A stretch of 64,000 nucleotides of DNA from Rhynochetos jubatus (taxonomy: Eukaryota; Chordata; Aves; Eurypygiformes; Rhynochetidae), in contig CM050656.1 of assembly GCA_027574665.1 (NCBI GenBank), positions 16,381,501 through 16,445,500 of the forward strand, in the 5' to 3' direction. Below the pieces are notes generated by a model. It worked only from the letters and a program-made list of their open reading frames with translations, made no database searches and was not told the origin of the DNA. Positions 24,373 through 43,904 of this stretch are shown here, piece after piece. Position numbers and translations under genes: made by a program. How positions within the stretch are numbered: the first letter of the stretch is position 1; each line of letters begins with the position of its first letter.

Positions 24373-27300
24373 TATCTAGTATTATGAGAGGCCCTGCCTG
24401 CCTGCAGGGAGTTTATTAGTGTGCATATCAGATCAACTACCTGCAGATTTATGCTTACTGTTTCTGATAATCTAACCGTAAAACATACTGTCACTGATAG
24501 CTGCCCAGCGATACATTTTCCTCTTCAGTCACTGAACTTTTAGAAAGGGGCACGGTGGGGCAGTCATACAGAGAGGAAAGTTGCTGCGAGGCAGTTACCC
24601 AGCATCTCGCAGTGCAGAGGAGTGGATACCTTAACTAAAGGAAAACTGCAGCAGATGCTGTAAACATCTTGCTTGGTATATGGTTTTGACTGTAAGAGAA
24701 AATCTGATTATTTTGTATATTTGCATTCAGCTACTAGAATTTGCTAACAACCATTGTTCAAGAATGTGATAGGTTTACAAGGTATTTTGTAGTAGTGCCC
24801 TAAAAAATTTTGTTCTTGGAATTCATTCTTAAAATGTAATTTATTTATTTTTTTCCTCCTCCACATGGTAACCATGGAAATACATGCACTGCAGAAACAG
24901 AAGTGTTTGAATTTTCACAGTTTTCACACAGTTTTCAATTTTCTTTGTAAAGTAATAGCTGTTCTATCTCATACAGGAAGGCAGTCTTTTACACTATAGG
25001 TTTTGTGGTAGTTAAAATATTTTAGATGACTTGTGGGATAAAGTTCAGCTACATCTATAGAGGGTGGTACTGCACAAATGAAACTTAAATCCTAAATAGC
25101 TCACAAAGCATATCAGTGTGTGATAATTGAGGATTTTACATGTTAACACTTAATGTACCTTTTTATGTATGAACTTCTATTAATTTAAAATCCTGTTAAT
25201 GGAATTAACTTATCTAATAGAATAATTGAAGATTACTAACAAAATTAGAATTATTGCTCAGAAGCCTGTTCAGTAGTTCGATGCTGTACTTTCATGGTCA
25301 CGTTACAAACTGGCATTCCTTCAGAAAAGGAGCAGTTCTGTCTGCCCCACATACTTGCCCATTTCCACCTCACCTGTCCCGTCCCGCACCCCAGGAGGAG
25401 CATTCATGTGGAAAAGAACTGGGAGCTCTTTTACATTAAAATGAGCTTCCCTTGTTCTCCCCTGCCTTCTGTCCATTACTTTTCAAACTGGCCTAATTCC
25501 CTGACCTGGCTTGGCAGTCAGCCACGAAGATGCTTTTGCTCTTTCAAGGAAGGTCATGATAGAGGGGCAGTGGCTGTGGAAGGACAGGACTGGGGTTTTT
25601 GTATTTATACCAGCTCATACTGAACACTGAATTGCAGCCTAACAAACCAAACTGCTCTTTCTTGGACTTCTAAGCCTCAAAGCATGTCGTCTGTTGCAAG
25701 AGAGGAAGCAGATTTATGAAAGCGTTGTCTCCAGTAGTCTGGAATAATTCCCTTCAATGACCACTTTAAGGGTAGGAAGAAGGTACGAGAGAGACTCCTT
25801 TCCTTAGGCCAAAGCTTAGTTTTAACGTGTTCCAGGACTAACTGGGTGCCGGTTCTAACTGGCCAGTATTAGAGAACTGGAACAAAAAAACCAACTCTAA
25901 TCAATCAACAAAAGGTTGCTAATAATGGTTTAATTTGAAAGGAAAGCTTGGGCAAAAAAGAGAGGTGCCATCCTGAAGGATGGAAAGACCTGAAGGGAGG
26001 GAACAGCTCCTGCTCACCAGGAATCTGCAGGAGACTTCAAGTCATGTCCAGTGCTTGGATATCCAGATGAAGCTATTCTGCTTGTCTGCATTGAGGAAGT
26101 CTTGCATATAATTGGTAATTTAGGAATTGAAAGGAAATCCCAGCTTGGTTCATAGGTTTTGGTTACTTATTTGGGTGGGTTTTTTGGCAGAGAGGAAGAG
26201 ATTTTTGGTGTAACTGGAAAAGGTAGCATTTATCTGTGTGTGTCTTGAGGGAGTCACTTTTCTAAACGAAATGTATTAAAATTATTTATAAATTTTGATG
26301 AGCATTGGGTCTGGATTCTCTTTTAGACTAAAAAAGCAGAGTTTTATATTCTTATCTATATTTTTTGGTGGAAAATTACTGAATTGGGGTATACTCTCAT
26401 GTACAACTCTGATGAGCAGAGCTAGTAGAGGATTTAGTTGTGTTTGTGACTGAAGAAATTTACTGATTTACTTTATACATTTGGGGTTTTTTAAACAAAA
26501 TTTCAGGAATTCACATTTTAAGTGGCTTGATGTTAGTTGGGTTTGGTCCTGTCTCCCTAGAGTGATCTCTGTTATGTTGTACATTTGGCATTAGCAGGGT
26601 TCACTGCCTCTGTTTGGACCAGTACTTTGTGATTTAAGAAAAGGAATATGGGAGAAAGAATCCTTTTTATTTCCAGATGCAATTTAAGTCTATTACCTCT
26701 AAAAAAAAATAGAAGGAGGAAGAAAGTCAGTCTGACTGTGGCAGTTGTGTGTGCAGTAGAGAATCTACTGCTGAAAATTCAACAAAGATAGGTATTATCT
26801 CTGATAGCTGAAAGCCCAGTTCCTGTTTTGGTTTGTCTGACTAAATCTGTGACATCTCTTATGCAGGCTGTTGCTGTCTAGCCAGCCAAGTAGATAGGTG
26901 AAAATTAAGTAAGACTTCAGCTTTGTTTAATTTACAGTGTAAAGTTATATATAACAAACATATATATGTATGTTATTGCTGAAAATTAAGGGAAAAAATG
27001 GTCTCTTTATAGAGCTCTTAACTGTTGGAAATTTTCTTTTTTAAGACTGACAAAATACTTCGAAACTGCAGACAGGATTAAAATAAGATTTTGCCTGCTT
27101 TCCAAATTTTGAGTTGTAATGGATGAGAACAATTTGTTTCTTACATTGCTGCACATTGTAAATGATTCCTGAATGTGCTCCCCCAAAAATCAGATTCTAG
27201 TGCTCTCTTCTAGTATTCAGGCACTGCAGCTGTAATTTCTCTTAATTTAGTGATTTTCCTGTTCCTCTCCCTTTTTCTCTGTGGTTTTTCATGCCGTTCT

Positions 27301-30300
27301 CTTCTCAATTTCTTACCAGTCATTGCAAGTATTTTACAGAAGTGTTTACAGAGTGCAGTTAGGTTAATTAGTAGCACTTCCATTTTAATAGCAAACTTGT
27401 ATGCAGTTAATAATTCTTACGTTATCCTTCCTTTACTAAGAACTTTCAGGTTTTGTATTCCAGTACAATTTCAGAACAGTTTTGTATGTTTTGGGTTTTC
27501 TTTTTATCTGAAGGTTCTTATCCATTGCAGCTGGGTTAGTTTGCTCTGCATCACCATTTTTTAACATAATTAATGTTTAAACAGAAATAGATGATCAAAG
27601 GTATGATCAAATGTTCTCAAAGTAAAACAAAAATTGTAAAGGAAATAATAAATCAATGCAGAGTTTATTAATCAAGCCTTTTGTGTGACTTTGCACCTCT
27701 CAGAGCAGAAACGAAATTCTCGCTGGTCACTTTTTGAGAAGAGAGTGTGTCTCACCGCAGTGTTAAGACAAGTTTGAGTTGCCCTGGACGAGGCTTACAT
27801 CGCATTAGACTGCTTTCCCCACCATTTTCATGTTGTGAGAAACAAAGCATTTTGTTCTTGTTGACTGTTTCAATTACACCATTTCGGTTTGTGTTTTGAA
27901 GAGTTTCCTAGCTACTAAAAATGTTAACTGGTGCTCTTGCTACTTCCTTTGAGTGTATTAACACTTAGTTGTGTTTATTTTCAAAGACTTACCAGGGTAA
28001 AAACATCTTGCTGTAAACCTTGTGGTATTTTTCCTGCTAATTAAAAGAGAAATTTAAAGATATTTCAGACAACAGGTTAATAGTGCAAGATTCAAGTAGA
28101 ACTTGAATCATACACTTCTCGCGTGTTTCTGAAACGTGGTACTGTAACCACGGGATTCGCCGAGGTGTCTATATACATCTCGATAATGTTTAAGGGTATA
28201 AATGTTGTTTTTATAAGAATGAAATAGATGCGTATATTTACCAGAATCTCTTCATACGTATGTATCTTTCTATTAAGTGAAGTTCGGAGATTTAATTAAA
28301 TAGCCTGTTTAATTCCAAGTAATTGTGATTGTATTACATTTTTGGAACAGAAATTGAATTGTATTTTGATAAAGGGCATTTTAAATACCAAGCAGAGATT
28401 GGCATTTAGCACAGCAGATGGGGGTTTGTAGTGGTGCCCAATGTTTAGTCTTAATCAGTTTAGTTCTTGCTTTCTTGCCATGAATCCTATCCAAATACTT
28501 TTTTTTGAAGGAAAAAAAAATTCTGGCTTGCTGGCTCCTGTGGGAGATGTGCTTGAGAATAACAAATACAGTGCATGTGGGAGGTGGGAAAAAGGCAAAG
28601 TAATTCATGGTAACTCTTCAGGAGTGCTCCATCCACAGATGGAGCCTTTCCCTCTGCTTTCATTGCACTCCAGCGACTGAGAGGTCCTAAACTTTCTAAT
28701 TTTTTCAGGAGATTTCCTCTGGTTCACTCGCTCTTAAACTATGTTTTAGGCCGGAGTTCTCTGTATAGTAGTTATATACCATTTGTTACAGACTTTTTTT
28801 GTTTGCTAACTTTCATATGAAAAGTTGATAAAACAAACCAGTGTTATGCGTTGTGTCAATATACTGTTAGATCTCCTGCTGTTTGCAGGCGGGTTCAAGG
28901 TTTGTTTTCTGGTTTTGTGTGTGGTAAGGTTTTTTCATTTGTTTAGGTTTTGGTTTGTTTGGTTTGGGTTTGGTTTTTTTACTACCTCCTTGCGTGCCAT
29001 TATTATTTAGGAACCTCTTGATCTTGAGATCCTCTTCCCATGGAAATCTCTTCCAGCAGACTTTTCCTGCTTATCGCCATGTTGCCTGGGTTCTGTGTAC
29101 AGATCTCCACAGGCCTGGCCTCACGCCATGTGCTCATGTCTTGTCCAGCTGTGTGTGCACCGGTACCATTTCTTCTGACCATGGTGTGAACTGAAGCAGG
29201 CAGAAGTTACAAAACTGCTTTCAACACTTTTGGTTGTAACTTGTTGGCCATTACCCCATTTCATACTACCTTTTTCTGAATCTCCCCAGATTTCCTACTG
29301 TATGCTTTGGGAGCTTGCATTGCATAAAACTTGCTTCACCTGCCAATGACCGATCGTGCTGGTCAGAGCTAGGTTTATGCTGTGTTTTGCACTTACCTAA
29401 TCTTGGAACTACTTGTGTATCCTCCCCAGTTCCAGCTGGTGTTCTTCCTGACCCTTCCACTTACTTTCATCTCTGCTGTGGCCCTCATCATGCCAGTGCT
29501 TTGCTCTCTCCTTCCAGCACCTCCCTTTCTTGAGCAGCAGCTTTTCCTCTTTTGGTTTCAGCCACCTTCACTTCAGCTTCTGCTGCACCAGTGAAACCAG
29601 TCTGAATAGGCTCTGTTGGCTGGTCTGTGCGTACACTCCTTGCATCCTCAACTTCACTCCACCATGTATGAGCGATCCTTGCTCCAGTGCTTACAGGAAC
29701 CTGTGTATCGACATCTCTCTCCTGGGTTCTTTTGGTTTTTGACAGCCTTACAACATTAAATCATGCTTGCCTAGAGACCATACAGGATTCCCGTATGTAT
29801 TCGGGTTTGCATACAGCAACTTCAGCTCTGCAGTTCAGACTTTTCAGGGGGTTGTGTTGCTGTTGTTGGGTAACAGGACTGAAATTTGCTTGTGAATTTT
29901 TTTTTTTTTTTGGAGACTGCTTGCCATTTCTGTGCTTTTCGCCACATGCCATGCAGTTCACACATGCTGTCTTTTGGAACTAAGTGCTAAGTAGTGGGAA
30001 GATCACCCGATCACGGGTTTTATTGTGATCCAGCATGCTGCAATAAAGATAGATACCATTTTGTTAGCAACAGTTCCTTGGATGTGTGCGCGCCTTGGAA
30101 TAGATTAATTATTAAAGATGCCAACTTGATCTCCTGAAGTTTTGTAAGCTGTGCTTATTTCTGTGATGCATCATCTTTTTTCTTACTGAATTTAGCTGCC
30201 TTTGGGTTTTTTGTCCTCTTTTCTTTGCTCAAACATTCTGTGATTTAGCATGAGTCATTCTGTCTGTGTGGGAAAGGGCTGGTTTATTACAGGGTCTGTT

Positions 30301-33197
30301 CTTGAGTGGGGAGGGGAAATGGTGGAATGTATTTGTGTTTTCTATGTTGTTTGTTGTGGAAATGCATAAAACCTTTTTTTTTTCCTTCTCTTTCTTTCCT
30401 CTCTTCATCATCTCATCTGTGTGGGTGAATGTTCCTGCAAACCCTTGGGGAACCTATAGAGACTTTTGGTATGCTCATTCCTTCATTAGTGCCCAAAGTC
30501 ACAGATGCTAGGAACAGTTTAAAGGCTAGAAAGCAAACAAGAGTCACAGTGTAACAATGTAAAGTGGCTAAAAATGTGCACTTGAGAAAAAATTCTAAGT
30601 CATCATCTAATAAACTATTTGTTTGCATAATCACAATAATACCAATGGCCACCACTAGCCAGTTGGCATAAATTTTGATTCTGCACTTCAGAAGTAGAAC
30701 TCTAAGTCCTGTTTTCACAAGTGGCTGACATGTATGCACTTAGGTTGCCTAAATTATATTTGAAATCGCCTGCTGAGTTGTGTTGTAGAAGCCCAGGTGA
30801 GCTCTGAAATTGAGAACCAGGTGCAATTTGACCCACTTTCTCATGAGAAAGAAAATGTAATTCTAAAACAACACCACAGAATATGATACCATTTTTAAAA
30901 GATAATGCTCTTAAGATAAATGAGTGCCATTAGGTAGCTTTATTTTGAAAATACATGTTCAATGCTGCCTTCCAAGAAAAGTGAAACTAGGAAGTAGAAT
31001 AAGGTAGAAGTTCTGTTGAAAGAGAGCTTGTGGCTTATTGATATTCTAGAAATTAGATATTCTTGTGATGCTTCCATAATCTGAGCATTTCCAGCTAGAT
31101 CCCATTTTTTTCATAAACAGCATTCTTTATTCCCTAAAGAGACAAAGATGACTACATGTAAATGTCATTGTATATTTTTATAGATACTGAATACTTATAT
31201 TTCAGTGTAAAATATGCAGAAACTTAATTATTTATATGAACAGTGTTTATAGCATGAGAGATATTCAAGACACAGTGCAATTACGTGAAAAAATGAGAGC
31301 AATAATTTCATGTTTTGGTCATGCTATGTAGTGTTAAAGTGAATATTCATTTGTAAGATACAGCCACTTCAGTTTGAAGGCTCAGCCTTTTGGTAATCTG
31401 AATGACCATCTTGGGTTTTCTCTTGTCATTACTAGAAAATAATGGTCATGCCACTTTGACATATATTGATGTTTTAACAGCTTTATCAGTAGTCATCACT
31501 TGAAGTTATCTGTGTTCTCCTAATGGAAGAAGGATCACAAGGCATGAATTTAGACATTGTTAGCTTCCCTTTTTGTGTTGAAATTATTTCATGCCCCAGG
31601 AAATCCTGTCCTTCTCTCAAATTAGGATAATTGAAAGTCGTTACATGAGTAACCCCCCATAATTTAAAAACAATGAAAATATTTTCCCCACAGTGGATAA
31701 ATATGTCAGACGTTTTACTGAGTACCCACTAAAATGTTTTTAACTCTCAGCAAGTTTTAATGCCAATTTAAAATAGTTCCTTTGATATAAACTATGTTTT
31801 CCTTACTCCACCATAAGTTTAAGGTAATAAATATCTTCCTCCTCACTGATATTGCTTGGTTCTCTTAAAATAAAATTACTGAGTGGCTATGGCGCTTGAA
31901 ACACTTCTCTAACCTAGAGGTCTGCCAGAACTTTGGACAATTTTTCTGAAATTTCCATTGTGTTGCTGCTGCTCCGTCAGAGCCAGTGATAGCGGGAGCC
32001 ACAAACCTCCCTTGAGTATTTTGTGATGGTCGAGTTCCATAGTGTGCTTGAGAGAGGGAGGGGGAAAAAGGAACACAAAAAAATTCAGGACAAACAGAAG
32101 TTCTCTGTGTAGACACTAGTATTCTCTGAAAAGAAATGTACAGAGAAGTTCTGATTCATCAGGTGATTGTTTACAACCACTTATAAATCTATTTTTTATG
32201 ACCGTTAGAAGGTAGAATCTGTTTTAGCAACTGAATATTTCTAGCTATTGACCAGAATAATCTTGGCACATTGCTGAGTATTTTTAGAAATCGCTTGTGG
32301 CGGAACATCACAGTGCAGAAAATCCACTGTTATCAGTGTTGTATTATGTGAAATGATTCAGAGAACACACAAACAATATGATATTTTCTTCTTGATTCTG
32401 TGACTCTTCCCGGACCACGGCAGTGTCTGAAACACCTCTTGTTTGTGAGTGCATTTAACAATCTGCATTGATCTGGCTGATAATTGGTATTTAAAAATAG
32501 AACAGCTGCAAGATGATCTGAACAAAATACATTGGTGCACATTTTAAACAGTCACCCAGAACTTTGCTGTCCTTCAATTCGTTCAATTTCAATGGCAAAT
32601 CAATATTAAAAAATACACATTCTCTGACTGTGGGCATGCCTAATGTGCAGTGTCTTTGTAGCCCTGTGCTTTGTCTCTGCTTGCAGTAATGCTGTCCCTT
32701 TGGTACTTGAGCTTGCAAACAGCCTTTAAAAAAGGTGATGGGGGGAGGGAGGGGGAAGCAATAAGACTGACATTAAGCTCAATCAGTTGAAAGAAAATGT
32801 AACTTTTTATTTAACAAAAACAGATTAACAAGTCTAACTTTGTAGAATGGCTGTTTATAAATTGCAGGTGTTTGTGGTTTTTTCCCAGCTGAGTTAAGGG
32901 TGTCTTGCATCACCTTAAAGCCTGCTTGCATATACAGTATTGTGAGTTTTTAGAGCTGGTGTAGCTTAAGTGATTTGTGTAGAATAATTTAGCTACTCCA
33001 AGCTCAGTGGTCATGTGGAGATACTGTAGAAGTGATAGAGGCATCGGTGCTTGCTTTCATACATGGTGAAAATAGCATATTGCTAGTTGAAGAACGAAGC
33101 TGATAATTAAGTTTGTGTGTTTTGTTAACAAACCATCTCCATTGCATCTGTGATAAATTACATTAATTAAAATGCACTTTTTTGTGTGTGTTTTCAG

Positions 33198-33259
33198 TGA
33201 AAGAGTTCCTAGCCAAAGCCAAAGAAGACTTTTTAAGAAAATGGGAAAGCCCCCCTCAG
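33198..33259 (+). CDS. PRKACB: PRKACB exon 2 (A-helix; residues 63-83)
   Basis: This is the first exon shared by all PRKACB isoforms, at 62 nt too short to show as a stand-alone frame. It encodes [20 protein letters not shown], the amphipathic A-helix that packs across both lobes of the kinase core and carries the conserved Trp (W30 in Calpha numbering). Acceptor TTTTCAG ends at 33197 and donor GTATCA starts at 33260. It begins with TG, so the first base of the codon comes from whichever first exon is used: A gives Met with Cbeta2, G would give Val with Cbeta1. Human Cbeta has KKWENPTQ; here the tail is RKWESPPQ. Confidence 0.96.
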
Positions 33260-34181
33260 GTATCAGTCATTTAAACACTCAATAATTTTCTCTATTGCAT
33301 TTTCTTTGATAATGTTATCGGTGTGTTATCAGTCTGTAATGAGCAGCGCAGAAAACAGGAATAATGTTAATGCACTTTTTAAAGGAGTTTCCATCTTTCA
33401 TGTCAGTCTTGTCACTGAAGTTCATCAGCAAAGACTCTTGGGTCTTCTCCAGATTTGAGCTGATGAAATGCTTACACTGAACAGCAGCTTCTCTTACTGA
33501 GAATGCTGTTCACCATCAGTGTGACAAGGCTCACAATCTATTGGCGTATAAAAAGCTGGCTTTTTATAACACTAAGCATTGGCACATCTGTAATTTAGCC
33601 TGTTCCCCTATGCTGTTGAGGGGAATTAGGAGTATTAAGGCTACTGCTTGGAGCCTGGGGACTGGTTAAGGAGCTTGCTAGAAATCCTTTAAAAGCTGAA
33701 CCTGGGGGGTTGGGTTTTTGGGTAAGGGTCATTGTTGTTTTTAAAGCAGCATTTGAAATGCTATGGTAATAACTATCTGAGAAAACTTACTCTGTGATGT
33801 GCTCTCCAGACAATTTTCGTCTTGAACTGTCTCTAGAGCTTGGGGGTTTTTGCATGTTATACTACTTCTGTGAAACATGAGGGGGTTATTTATCTGCATG
33901 TTCAATTCATGATCTGTTTACTGCTAAATGTTTCTCAGTAAGCATGTGTCATCTGTATGGACAAGTTATAGGAATGTTGATACAATTTGGTTAAGTTTGT
34001 TTCTGTTTTAATGAGTGTAGTGTAAAATCTCATTAAAATTTGACAGGCATGAAATACAGTATAGTTGGCTATAGTCGTCTTTGATAAATGTAATTTTACT
34101 CCATTTTCTTTCATAAATTAAATCAAAATTGTCTTTGGATATTAGATTGTAAATAATGCCGTTAAATTCTTGTACATGTAG

Positions 34182-34310
34182 AATACTGCTGGCCTAGATG
34201 ATTTTGAGAGGCAAAAAACCCTTGGAACAGGATCATTCGGGAGAGTCATGATGGTGAAACATAAATCCACAGAACAGTATTATGCTATGAAGATACTGGA
34301 CAAACAGAAG
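34182..34310 (+). CDS. PRKACB: PRKACB exon 3 (Gly-rich loop and catalytic Lys; residues 84-126)
   Basis: Forty-three codons cover the first strands of the N-lobe. The ATP-binding glycine loop is GTGSFGRV (residues 98-105) and the beta-3 lysine is in [11 protein letters not shown] (K120, equal to K72 of Calpha). The acceptor ATGTAG ends at 34181. The donor is AAG|GTTGGT at 34311, a poor match to GTAAGT. Exon 4 restarts with GTCGTC (Val-Val), so the frame is certain despite the weak donor. If this intron is retained, translation continues 41 codons to a TGA at 34434-34436 and gives a kinase fragment without a C-lobe. Compared with human beta there are a few conservative changes (for example [10 protein letters not shown]). 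Confidence 0.96.
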
Positions 34311-38093
<3,783 letters not shown>

Positions 38094-38950
38094 TGACAGT
38101 ACCATAGTTCTAAGTAATTTTGGTTTGAAAGATGCTTCACTTGGCACTGTTGCCAGGTCTTGAGCAGGAGTTCTGCTCTTGTGTGCACACTTGCACAGAT
38201 CCCAGTTCACCTGGTGATGATTGAAAGGATATCTCCAAATAGGTTTTTTAAAAATCTTGCCTTGTCTCAGAAGGAAACTGGCTTTCGTACAGCAGGGAGC
38301 TTTTAGGCATCATTATGTCTTTGAGAGAAACCAGAGTATGTTTTTCTGTACCAATATATGGAATGGTAACTCTGTAATTGTTCTGCAGACTTTTTGCTTG
38401 AGATTTATACCCAAGACAGGTCTTAGTGATAATCTTAACTGTGAAGGAAGGCTTCTAACTGTGATGTTAGCTTCTAATTTCATGACAGTATGTTCAAATC
38501 AGTCTGTAAAGAAATTAATATTTTCCTAATTTATAGGGTGATAAGTGTACTCTAATATTTACTCTTTTTTTTAATACCGCTTAAAATGACCAAACATGTT
38601 CTCCCTTCATTTTTACAGTTTTGAGGTTTGGGGCTGGGGCTGTTGGGGACAAGAATACCTCAGGCTGTCAATTCTGAACTTTTAAGAGTGCAAGTTTTTC
38701 AAGTTATTTACACATCGTTCTGTGTCAGGAACTCACTCATTACTTCAAAATGAATTTCTTGAGATGTATGATGCTCCTTCGGTCACATGTGTGCACTTTT
38801 TTGAGAACCTTCACCTGTGTTGCTTTATATTTGTTAAGGTCACTATATGGCTACAATGTTTCATTTTCCTTCTTTAAGAAAATATACTTTATCTAGGAAT
38901 TACAGACTATAGCATGCCTGATACGTATTTGTGTTTACTTGCTTCCTTAG

Positions 38951-39033
38951 GACAATTCTAATTTATACATGGTAATGGAGTATGTTCCTGGTGGTGAAAT
39001 GTTTTCACATCTAAGAAGAATCGGAAGGTTCAG
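38951..39033 (+). CDS. PRKACB: PRKACB exon 5 (hinge; residues 160-186 plus two bases)
   Basis: This exon encodes DNSNLYMVMEYVPGGEMFSH then LRRIGRF. It includes the linker between the lobes (MEYV), whose backbone holds the adenine of ATP, and the glutamate of GGE that contacts ribose and the substrate P-3 arginine. It is 83 nt long and ends in phase 2: AG joins T of exon 6 to give Ser187. Acceptor CTTCCTTAG ends at 38950 and donor GTAAGA starts at 39034. Confidence 0.96.
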
Positions 39034-39518
39034 GTAAGATATTAATGACATTATTCCTTTAAAAAGGCTTATGTCTCTGATTTGGGAAGCAGGTTTCATA
39101 AAATTTGTTAATATTGAAGAAAAAATTCTAAAGGGGTAAGTGCATTTAATTTACTCTTTCAGTGGACTTAAACTAGTCAGGCAGTGAAAAATTTCTAATT
39201 ATTTCTCATTTTTCAGTTAGCTAATGCAGGCATTCGTGACCTATGCACAATAGAATCTTGGAATTCCTTTGTGTACTGTCACTGAAATTGATTATAGTTT
39301 CTAGAAGTAAAATTTAAAGTCTAATCTCTGTATTGTGGGATACATTCATCTTGATTTGCTTGTGTATTTAAATTACAAGACTTAAATTTAGGGAATGAGT
39401 GTATCAATTTTAAATGTTTGCTGTTTGCTTTTTTCCTTATTACACAGTAAAAGAAACAGTTAAAAGATAACTTAATTTGTATGTACATGGCAGTTACATG
39501 GTTATTTCAGCATCCTAG

Positions 39519-42081
<2,563 letters not shown>

Positions 42082-43285
42082 TGATGCAGTTAAAACTTAT
42101 CTCCCAGTTATTAAACTCTGAGGGATAAACAATTACTGATACTTCCAAAAATCAAACCTTGACTGGTCAACTCTTTAAGAATCACAAAATGCAGTCGTTG
42201 CATTGTGAATATTTTTGTGGTGTACTAAAGCTTACTCCAAAGCAGGGATTTTCACTTACCTGTACAGAACGTTCTGCATATGCTTGCCATGTAACTTGGG
42301 AAGGTGTATTTGAATATGTAATTAGCTTATTTAATTAGCATCCTTATCAGAACAGCAGATCTGAGTGGTTACGTTCTGAACTGTTAACAGACTAGACCAG
42401 GAGTTCCACGAGTAACTGGAATCGCGTGTTGGCTGCATCAGTTGTCACTGAATGACTAGTTGCAGCATTTCAGGTTTAAAGCATTTTACGTGAAATCAGA
42501 CATGACAAACCACTGGTTTTACACATAAAGTACGTGCAGTCGAAGCTTACTGTTGATCAGTTTGTGTCTAATACTTGCACTAAGGGATTGAAATTGCAAT
42601 GCGTCTACTACAAATTCTCCATAGCAAATTTTTGAGGAAAGACTGAGTCTTAGGCCTGAGCTTTGTGAAAGATCTCAGAGAACACTTAGAAAATTGATGG
42701 GGTTGGTGTGGTTTTGTCTTTTTTAATGTTAAATAGGATTTACTAATGATTTCATGTTCAGGCTTTAAAAATCAGATCACAATTGACTCTGTAACAGCTA
42801 ATTAACTAAACTTAAGCTCTTGTAGCTAATTTACTAAATATGAAAATGAATGTTCTGAAATGCAGATAATCAAGCAAAAAGGTGAAAGTATACAATATGG
42901 GAAGTATTTTTGTCTTTAATGAAATTTCCCTAAGCTTTGAAAGAAGTTTCAATCATTCTGTAACAAAATTTATTTATCTTATTTGTTTAAAATCCAAATA
43001 ATTGTGCCCATTATTGTCACTTAGGGAGTCTTGTCCCATCAGTGTAAAGACATCACTGAAACTCAGCACAGGAATGTGTGCAAGATGTTTCACTTTCATC
43101 ACTGTTTCACTGTATTAGCTTTTAAGTGTATTGGTGTTGGAATCTATGAGCTGCAGTTGGAACTAGGTTGTAAGTTTTGTATTAAACAAGAAATAATGCT
43201 TTGTTTTCTTGTATTCCACAGCTATATACTGCAAATCTTAAACTATTAGAAAGGTACTAACGGTGGTATTTCTCGTTCTACCCAG

Positions 43286-43408
43286 GGTTACAACAAGGCA
43301 GTGGATTGGTGGGCATTAGGAGTGCTAATCTATGAAATGGCAGCTGGATATCCCCCATTCTTTGCAGATCAGCCCATTCAAATTTATGAGAAGATTGTGT
43401 CTGGCAAG
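43286..43408 (+). CDS. PRKACB: PRKACB exon 8 (helices F-G; residues 262-302)
   Basis: Forty-one codons, phase 0 at both ends. They encode [20 protein letters not shown] and then [21 protein letters not shown]. Asp of VDWW is the conserved helix F aspartate that anchors the regulatory spine and catalytic loop. The YPPFFADQP stretch belongs to the C-lobe substrate and regulatory-subunit docking surface. Acceptor CTACCCAG ends at 43285 and donor AAG|GTGAGC starts at 43409. Confidence 0.97.
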
Positions 43409-43706
43409 GTGAGCAAAGGCTCTGTATTTTCACAAATGCAGTTGTTTGTCTTTGCAGAACCTGGTTTTTGGGTGGAGTAGATGCACAACTTACTGGCTAC
43501 TAGACAGTGAGCAATTTGGAAAGAATATGGGGAAAAGTTTGTGAAGTATACTACTTAAGTACAGACATTGTTACAGTAGTATTAAAAATCAAAATTCTAA
43601 AATTGTGTTCCTTGCCTTCAGATTCAAAATGCAGTTATTAAATTTACAGACATTGTGGCATTATCCTTTTATGCATGGATAAAAATGATCTAACAGTTAT
43701 TAACAA

Positions 43707-43904
43707 CTATATAGCTGTATACTTAATTTCCCTAGCTATTTTCTGTTCTAGCTTTTGAGAAGCTCTAACGAGTTTCCATAATTCACAGGAGGTTTCTTTC
43801 ATTCTGCCGTCCTGTAGTTCGACATGTCTGATGTTCTCTTCATTGTTATATAAAATTTTTAAGAGTGTTTCCAACTTTTCCCTTTTATTTTTCATGAATA
43901 TCCC
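43707..43904 (-). other. Antisense open segment in PRKACB intron 8, possible gene fragment
   Basis: The minus strand is open for over 60 codons, with a polar, coiled-coil-like peptide (for example KREKLETLLKILYNNEENIR) in otherwise AT-rich intron. A pyrimidine-rich stretch ending in CACTAAG just upstream on that strand resembles an acceptor. I cannot name a parent protein. It could be a retrocopy fragment, but frames of this length occur by chance in this window, so confidence is low. Confidence 0.15.

Larger units (their letters stand above)
16757..33197 (+). other. PRKACB: PRKACB intron 1
   Basis: A 16.4-kb intron between the Cbeta2 exon and shared exon 2. It contains the CpG island at 21.4-21.85 kb and the duplicated segments at 23.1 and 24.2 kb. 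The rest is AT-rich with no CR1 or LTR that I could see, a notably transposon-poor stretch for its length. Frames within it, such as 22528-22794, have no support. Confidence 0.85.
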
